Assembly (NCBI GenBank): GCA_920105625.2
Contig: OV050030.1
Coordinates: forward strand, 110,652,814-110,716,813
Direction: 5' to 3'
Length of the DNA stretch: 64,000 bases
Origin: Clusia tigrina
Lineage: Eukaryota; Arthropoda; Insecta; Diptera; Clusiidae
Positions within the stretch are counted from its first letter, which is position 1. Each line of letters opens with the position of its first letter. A program made the translations under genes and the position numbers. Under the pieces are notes generated by a model. It was not told the origin of the DNA. It did not search any database and was given only the letters and a program-made list of their open reading frames with translations. Below, piece after piece: positions 57,291 to 64,000 of the stretch.

Positions 57291-58393
57291 GTATATTTTC
57301 ACTTCTATAGACACATCTGGCATTTTCACCCTATTAACCCGCGCATAATTCTGGTGTTCACTGGATTTTGTTCTCTGTTTTGGACAATTAGGTGCGATTT
57401 GACCAAATTCACTGCATTTGAAACAACGGGCCCCTTTTTCTTTGTTTGGACATTCACGTGCCCAATGCGATTTTGCCCCACAGTTATTACATCGCTTATT
57501 TACATTGGTCGCAAATTTGTCGTTGCTTTTGAGGCTTAAGTCGCCCTTACCGCTCATACTTTCACTAATACTCTTACTGTCGTAGCGTTTGTTTTTGTTT
57601 CTTTCTTCATTTTGCTCTGCCTTAAATTTTTCGTATGCTTTAAAGTTACTTTCAAGCTCTGCAATACTACGCGATTGGTATAGAATCATTTTGTTCGCTG
57701 CCTCATCCTGTATACCTGCAATAATATAACCAATAGGTGGTGTGGCTCTACCTTTCCGCCTGATGCAATTTTTTTCATTTTATATAAGTATTCTAAAAGT
57801 GTTTCTTCTGTTCTCTTGTCAGTACTCTCGAGCATTTTGTGTACATTATCGCTCTCACGGGATCCAAACTCGTTTTGTAATATTGTTTTTAAACTCTCCC
57901 AACTCGACACGTCGCTCTCTGCTTCAAATGCTAGTTTTGCTGCCCCGACCAGCAGCTGTCTACCGTACAAAAATTTCTGGACATCGTTCCAACGACAAAC
58001 CGAAGCAACATTTTCGATTTCGTTTAACCACTCTCTAATATTCCTACTTGATTCGCCATCAAACCTTTCCAGCGCCTCCTGCACATCTCGTAGTTGGATG
58101 TTGTTTTGCACTATATTGTTGTTACCTACAGGGTATTTTGCTTCCACGCTTGTCATTGTTATTTGTGTTGATCTTGTTGTTTTATCTCCGCTCAACCTGT
58201 AGTTTACAGCAAAGTCGTCTATGGCTGATGGTCTCTTTTTGCTTATTTGCTCGACGCTGTTGTTGGTTTCTTGGTGCTTCTGCAATCGTACGATTAAGTC
58301 CTGTTTTAGCTGGTAACCGTATGGCAAACCACTCTTTTTCAGAAGTTCTTGTAACTGTTTTGTTGTCAATGCTGAAAGGTCATTAGTAGACAT
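57258..58393 (-). pseudogene. gag: mdg3-like gag with SAP-like start and two zinc knuckles
   Basis: ATG at 58393. Residues about 5-45 form a SAP-like stretch (LTTKQLQELLKKSGLPYGYQ and DLIVRL). VVQNN-type block IVQNNIQLRDVQEALERFDG, then FLYGRQLLVGAAKLAFEAES and WESLKTILQNEFGS. A frameshift near 57725 moves to the 57689-57258 frame: MILYQSRSIAELESNFKAYE, then two CCHC knuckles, CNNCGAKSHWAREC and CFKCSEFGQIAPNC. One frameshift is the only break in gag proper. Confidence 0.88.
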
Positions 58394-58492
58394 AAGTAAA
58401 TTTTAATTATTTAATTTGTCCTCTCCTTCTTGTAAACTTTTTGGGTCGATTTATTATTTTAAAACTTTTTTGGGCTGATTTTTATTTTAAAA

Positions 58493-58506
58493 CACTTCTG
58501 ACACCA
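58493..58506 (-). promoter_or_regulatory. Primer binding site (leucine-tRNA type)
   Basis: The plus strand reads cacttctgacacca directly before the LTR, i.e. tggtgtcagaagtg on the minus strand, the same start as the site at 7454-7470. Confidence 0.75.
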
Positions 58507-58839
58507 TGTGGAAATGAATAAACATAGATTATCAATTTAAAATTAATCAAGTTTATTACAATTCAATATTTAGTTTAAAAAATAGCAAAATTAGGATAAT
58601 AATTCAAGTTATATACACAAAAATATCATTCGATTAAATTTCATTTACACTTCTTTTTTTATACAACCTCTTAATGTCCGCTTGGCGAATTTCAACTTAA
58701 CACACGCTTTCCGACTTATCCTCTCGACATTCGCTTTACGACTGAGACAGAAAATTATGCACGCTAATATTTGCGCTCGCTTAGACTAATGTGCATTGTA
58801 TTAGCTTTTATACATGCTGGTAAACATGTCTATAATTCC

Positions 58840-58843
<4 letters not shown>
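58507..58843 (-). repeat. 5' LTR of the mdg3-like element
   Basis: 337 bp, TGTGGAAATG to ATTCCTACA on the plus strand (minus orientation). The outer end touches a (TA)n array. Confidence 0.8.
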
Positions 58844-58902
<59 letters not shown>

Positions 58903-58904
58903 GA

Positions 58905-58958
<54 letters not shown>

Positions 58959-58960
58959 GA

Positions 58961-58999
<39 letters not shown>
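58844..58999. repeat. (TA)n array with two CGAG interruptions
   Basis: TA dinucleotides with acgagt near 58901 and 58958. Borders an LTR on the left and a LOA-like ORF1 remnant on the right. Confidence 0.97.
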
Positions 59000-59000
<1 letters not shown>

Positions 59001-59870
59001 GACGACGGTCCACGGACGGATAGGGTCGTGCCGGGTGTTACGGCCAAAAGGCCAGCCCCGTTCCCAGTCACAAGTGCCTCCTCCCATGGTTATAGAAACT
59101 CTGCTTCGGGACACCCCAGCACCAGGGCAGCTAGGCCGGGTTTTAGGGTTCCGTCCGTTCCTCGAGCCCGGCAAATAAGCTGACCTCCTCCAGCACGGGC
59201 CCCACTACCGATCTCCCTTCAGGTGCTCGCACGCATGTGAATGCGTCTACTCGGGCGTACAGAACCCGGAGGTCCGCCTTCAGGATTCTGCACAGGTTGG
59301 ATTCTCTCCTCAGGGTCTCTGGAGACATCCTGAGGGCCAATCCTGGCCCCTCGCCTATATGCCGGGATGCGGGATGGTACCAGGGCACGTGAAGCTCGTC
59401 GCGTGTTCAGATGAACGTACTGCTGAGCTCTACACGCGGGGCATCGCAATGGTCGGTGAAATGTGGCCGGGGGCTAAGCTTTCAGCTGTTCCCAAAGACC
59501 AGATCCCGGACCGTCCGCGTTCTAGGGCCCGGGTTCCTGCAGAGCACTCCTTGCGGGCCGAAATTCTGTAGTTGCTTCGTCTTAGCAAATACGATCTCCC
59601 CACGGATTTTTGGAAGGTCGCTAGGATAGGCGAGCCCAAAGGCAACTCCCGCGAGATCCTCATTGTTCTCAATCAGAAATCTCTCGCTCCTATTAATGCT
59701 AAAAAGGGAGAGATGAACTATGGCTTTAGTTCGATCTCACTCAAGGTCTATAGGAGCGAGACTCAGGGAACAAGCAAGCCCCCACACACGCCGAACCCGA
59801 TCTCACCTTCGATGATGGGGAGAGTTACGCGTCGGCCTCCGAATCGGTAGGCAGTTTCTGCGGACGTCCG
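59000..59870 (+). pseudogene. LOA-like ORF1 remnant, copy 2
   Basis: Matches the second half of ORF1 at 9616-11094: ICRDAGWYQGT, ELYTRGIAMVGEMWPGAKLS, VPKDQIPDRPRSRARVPAEH, and MNYGFSSISLKVYRSETQG, with in-frame stops (TGA near 59390, TAG at 59569) and frame changes. The N-terminal half is mostly deleted: GTSSSSARAN and THVNASTRAYRTRRSAFRIL run straight into the conserved block. Confidence 0.85.
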
Positions 59871-59913
59871 GTAATGAATACCGACGACGTTGGGGATTCT
59901 CCTCTGTCATTGT

Positions 59914-59950
59914 GGTGGCCATCATCGCCAATGTGACGATGATGGCCACC
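59914..59950. repeat. Perfect 14-bp hairpin
   Basis: ggtggccatcatcg, a 9-base loop (ccaatgtga), then its exact complement, ending 7 bases before the ORF2 start codon at 59958. Not present at the same place in the 9.5-14.9 kb copy. Confidence 0.9.
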
Positions 59951-59957
59951 TCCGTGA

Positions 59958-62806
59958 ATGGTGAGGGTATTACAGATTAACCTTCACCATACCAAAGGTG
60001 CCTCGGCAGTCCTGATCCTCCACCTGAATCAAAAAGGAGAGGAACTCATACTGGTCCAGGAGCCGTGGGTCATAAATGATCAGGTTCGCGGACTCAACAT
60101 CAGAGGATACCGCATAGTATTCTCGCAGGATCAAGGTAAACCCAGAGCCTGTATTCTTGTTAAAAACAATATTAACGCTCTTCTTCTTCGCAGGTTCAGC
60201 GACAAGGACAATGTAGCCATGGTCATTTCAACCAACGCCATGGCTACATGGATCGTCAGCAGCTATATGGCGCAATGACCACGGAAAATCGCCGCCGCCG
60301 GACACTTTAAAGCTGCTGGTCACGGAGGCGAACAGGAAGCGAGTCCCGGTCTTCATCGGGTCCGATGCCAATGCCCATCACGAGGTGTGGGGCAGCACGG
60401 CCACCAACGAGCGGGGTGAGTCACTTTTTGATTTTATTCTTGCCCATGACCTAGTCATTGCTAACAGGGGGAGCGAGCCAACCTTCATTACATCCAATAG
60501 AAGGGAGGTTCTCGATCTCACTCTTGGCAACAAGTACTCGTCTCATCTACTTTCGAGCTGGCGTATTTCGAAGGGTTGCTCCTTCTCGGATCACGGTTAT
60601 ATCTGCTTTAAGATTGGGATCGCGGATCCCTTCGATTCTGCAGAGTCTAAAACGCATACGAACAGAAAAAGAACTGACTGGAAAAAGTTCTAGACCACTA
60701 TGGAGTTGGGTCTACAATCAACTCCTCCCACTATCAATAATCACCTCGATATAGATCGAGCGGTTGAAGCAATTACAGCACTATTTAACTTTGCTGCCAA
60801 ATCAGCCTGCAACTCCCCGGAGCCAAGAGGCAAACCCAAACCCCCTTGGTGGAATTCGGAAATTGCTGAGCTACGTAAGGACCACTACGTAAAGACACTA
60901 CCAATGACTGGCTCCCTTTCAAGGATAAACAAAGGGAGCTCAAGTGAATTGTGAGAAGATCCAAAAGAGCGTCTTGGCGAGACTTCTGTGATGCCCTACT
61001 AGAAACACACTTTCCGGGGAATGAAATCTTTGTGGATTGCAGGTCTCTTGACACCAACCATTCTTTAAGTCACTCATCCCAGTTTCAAATGACCCACACT
61101 CATATTCAGTGGGCCATCAACTGCTTTATGCCTTTCAAATCACCCGGGCCTGATGGCATCATTCCCGCGGATATACAGCACACTGCCAGTGCGGTTGCGC
61201 TTTGGCTACTGCATATTTATAATGCATGCCGCAGATGGTCGTACATTCCTAAAAGCTGCAGAGAAGCTATTGTAGTATTCATCCCTAAAGAGGGAAAGGC
61301 GACCCATACCAAGCCTATGGACTATAGACCAATTAGTTCGTCCTCCTTTCTTTTGAAAACACTGGAAAGGGTCCTTGATATACAAATCAGGAGCTCTATT
61401 AATTCAACTTGCCTATCCAAATCACAACATGCTTATATTAAAGGTAAGTCTGTGGAAACAGTGCTTCACGTGCTCATTGAGCAAGTTGAGAAATCTCTTG
61501 CCAACAAACAATATACTCTTGCAGTATTTCTCGACATAGAAGGGGCATTCAACAATGTATGTCCCATCGCCATAATTAAATCCCTGGAAAACCTAAACCT
61601 TGATCCCAGTCTGGTTAGGTTCATCGGACAGCTACTGAAAACACGCGTCATCAGCTCCTCAACATGAAATGTGAATGCTAAAAGGACTGTCAAAAGGTAC
61701 GCCACAAGGCGGTGTGCTCTCACCCCTCATCTGGAATTTGACGGTGAACACACTAGTAATGAGATTAGATCAGACCGGCTGTAACACTATAGCTTATGCG
61801 GATGACGTTGCTATCTCTGTTTCCGGCAAAAATCTTTCAACACTTTCAGAAAAGCTAAGCTACTCCTTAGCATTCTGTCCCAATGGTGTCATGAAGTTGG
61901 TCTTGACGTCAACCCTTCCAAAACTGAGGCTATGCTTTTCACCAGGAAGCATAATATACCAAGTTTGGTCCTACCCAAAGTCAATGGGACAAGGCGGTGA
62001 ACCTGATACATCTTGACAAGGTCAGAAGAACAGCAGCGATTCTGATAGCAGAGGCTCTGCGTACCACCTCTACAAAAGCTCTATTTGGAATCCTACATTG
62101 GTTGCCCATTAAGCTTCTGGTCAGGCAACAAGCAAAATGCTCGGCTACCAGACTTAATGGACTAAGGTAAACCTGGGTCATGCAGGATACGCCAATAAAT
62201 TAGTGGTCAATGATAGTTCTACTGACATATATATGGATGGCTCCAAACTGGAGAATAAGGTCTGAAATGCTGCGGCATTTTCTCCAGCAAACTTGGAATT
62301 AAGCTCTTCTATCGTCTCCCTGACCATTGCAGCGTCTTTCAGGTGGAAGTAATGGCTATATTTCAAGCGTCCAAGTGGCTTATTCACAACGAAGTATTCG
62401 ATGTGAACATTCGCATACTAACGGACAGTCAGGCGGCAATCAAGTCCTTAGCTGGTGTATTCACTACATCTAAGCTTGTACTTGACTGCCGCTCCTCCCT
62501 AAACGTCGTCTCGGGTAACTCACAAGTTCATATATGCAGGGTGCCTGGACATAGCGACATCTTGAGAAACTGCGAGGCCGATGAATTGGCCAAAATATGT
62601 ACGGTGCTCCCTCTTTCATTGTAGGTGTCAAATGGGCCATAAAACATTACTACCTTGAGGCAGCTAAAAGAGCCTGGGCAAATGAACATACCTGTAGTGT
62701 TGCCAGACAAACCTGGAGCACTATGGACACAAGTCCTCGTAGTCAGCTGCTTAATGTTAGCGACAACTTTACGCGACGTTTATCACCCACAGAAAAAGCA
62801 GCATGA
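59958..62806 (+). pseudogene. LOA-like ORF2 remnant, copy 2
   Basis: MVRVLQINLHHTKGASAVLI start, VQEPWV, DANAHHEVWGS (60365-60400, after a frameshift), FSDHGYI, PKPPWWNSEIAEL, then a deletion joining FCD to ALLETHFPG (about 60990). RT: FKSPGPDGIIPADIQ, FIPKEGKATHTKPMDYRPIS, FLDIEGAFNN, GTPQGGVLSPLIWNL, and AYADDVAIS. At about 61990 a second deletion jumps to HLDKVRRTAAILI. RNase H: IYMDGSKLEN, VEVMAIFQASKW, LTDSQAAIKSL, PGHSDILRNCEADELAK. Many frameshifts. From about 61925 on it is homologous, inverted, to block C of the array and includes the longer ENAAAFQTLFSS segment. Confidence 0.88.
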
Positions 62807-63136
62807 GCAGCTTTGAGGAGCATTGTCCATAACTTTCTTGGCAGCCGGAAAAGTGACAACTAGAGGAAATTTGTCGCGGAACTGTTGCTGAATTACAAGA
62901 GAATCGGGGATCGTATGTCGCTCAAAATTCATTTTCTGCATTCCCACCTGGATTTCTTCCCGGTAAATTTAGATGAGACGAGTGACAAGCAGTTGGATCA
63001 AGATTTGCAGAGAATTGAGAGAAATGACGAAGGTTTCTGCAACGAGGCCATGATAAGCGATTATATTTGGAGTCTATTACGTGAATCAGACCCACGAGAA
63101 TACAAACGAAAAAGTTACACCGCACTTTATTTTTAA
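62807..63136 (+). pseudogene. Inverted block B
   Basis: Least altered copy of the conserved-protein fragment: SIVHNFLGSRKSDN, TAG, KFVAELLLNYKRIGDRMSLK, HSHLDFFPVNLDETSDKQLD and ending SYTALYF then TAA. It keeps HSHLDFF where units 1-2 have HSPLDFF. Confidence 0.6.
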
Positions 63137-63139
63137 ATT

Positions 63140-64000
63140 CTTTGTTTATTATTGAATAAAGTGGCTATGTATGGTCGAAAATGGCACATTTTGTATTCCT
63201 GTGTAATTCACATTAACATTTTTATAGATATTACTATTATTTTGATTATACATATCTATCTAGGTTGATTTTCCTATTTCATTAGGTCGTTCAACAAAAT
63301 GTTTAGTGGATAGGATTCAGTTTGCGATGTAAGTCTTTATTTGTTGTGTACCAACCAGACTCGTTTATTATCCGTACGATTTTTTGTTGCTGTCTTTAAA
63401 TTTAAGTGTGAACGCTTAGCCGTTCCCCATATTTGTAGTCCGCATAACCGTATTGGTCTAATTACACACTTGTATATCAGCAACTTGTTGTTAATTGTGA
63501 GTTTAGATGTGTAACTTATATTGTAGTTAACGGACTCTTTCCTGTAAATGTGTCATTTTATGTTCGAAGTGCTAATTTAGCTATTTTTATATGTTTATTG
63601 TTAGTTTTCTTAGGTATGGCGGTGAATTTTGTTTCAGTTGTAAATATAACTTTAACAAGGTTTATCTTCATTTATTTTTAAACATCTGTCAAACCATTAC
63701 TTAACAGCATCTGTGTACAACTGCAAATTTGCTGTTGCAGATTTTGGTTCTTGTCAAATGTTTAAAGGATTGTATCGTCAGCAAAGTTGGCAATCGTTGT
63801 ATTTGGTTCTTTTGAAAGTGGAATGCCTGCGGTGAGTATAATATATAGAAGTGCTCCTAAAACACTCCACTAAGGAACACCGCCTTTTATACGGTAAACA
63901 AACGAGCTGTTATCATTATATTTGACGTAGAAGTAGGGATCACAAAGATAGCTTTTGACGATCATATACTAGTCAAGTCTTCAGTTTGTACAACATCGTT
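63140..64000 (-). pseudogene. Inverted block A: Jockey RT 3' part
   Basis: Minus-oriented copy of the Jockey RT end and 3' UTR, reading toward the left: the codons for the Asp-Asp motif are near 63775 and GGVP near 63880. It runs off the window at 64000. With 62223 on, it is the inverted partner of about 54112-55879. Confidence 0.85.

Larger units (their letters stand above)
55880..58843 (-). mobile_element. mdg3-like gypsy element, gag-pol remnant
   Basis: Minus orientation: 5' LTR 58507-58843, primer site 58493-58506, gag 58393 to about 57290, protease to about 56970, then a mariner insertion, and the very start of RT (55880-56037), where the element ends abruptly against the array. The 3' part is missing. 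Its Gag is related to that of the fusion ORF at 7910-8854 but clearly a different subfamily, as the LTRs do not match. Confidence 0.85.

Overview
The window contains no recognisable host gene with intact structure. It reads as heterochromatin-like, AT-rich DNA of an insect, most likely a fly (Diptera). The reason is the mix of elements: env-bearing gypsy-type LTR elements (errantivirus type), an mdg3/Blastopia-like LTR element, Jockey-type and LOA-type non-LTR retrotransposons, Tc1/mariner elements and hAT elements, plus very long (TA)n arrays. I cannot name the species.

Layout. 1-820: a LOA-like reverse transcriptase remnant (minus strand) joined to an unknown short ORF. 1015-5387: a broken env-bearing gypsy-type element (plus strand), with a tandemly duplicated LTR/RT chimera at its left and its 3' LTR at 5045-5387. 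5388-9328: (TA)n arrays alternating with LTRs, including a 684-bp palindrome made of two head-to-head LTR copies and a short element (7156-9190) whose only ORF fuses the start of Gag to the end of integrase. 9469-14862: a nearly complete LOA-like element carrying two nonsense codons. 14863-23476: several Jockey-like copies in both orientations, one split by a mariner element (15137-16040).

23477-55879: a tandem array of a composite unit (about 5.6 or 6.1 kb). Block order is: Jockey RT 3' part (+), fragment of a conserved protein family of unknown function (-), LOA-like 3' half (-), Jockey ORF1 5' half (-), Jockey RT 5' part (+), hAT element (+). There are four full units plus a truncated fifth. 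A 7.4-kb errantivirus (28478-35896, minus strand, 4-bp target duplication) has landed in the hAT of unit 1. Block variants group the units in three conflicting ways, so the array is a mosaic.

55880-58843: an mdg3-like gag-pol remnant (minus) containing a mariner with 31-bp inverted ends. 58844-58999: another (TA)n array. 59000-62806: a second LOA-like copy. It runs into an inverted partial copy of the array module (about 62000-64000), which forms a long inverted repeat with unit 5.

Nothing here forms an operon or pathway. The genes are mobile-element genes, nearly all broken by stops, frameshifts or deletions. The signals most worth a second look are the composite tandem array and its junctions, the split Jockey ORF1 bracketed by a 19-bp direct repeat, the Gag-integrase fusion ORF, and the constant contact between LTR ends and (TA)n arrays.
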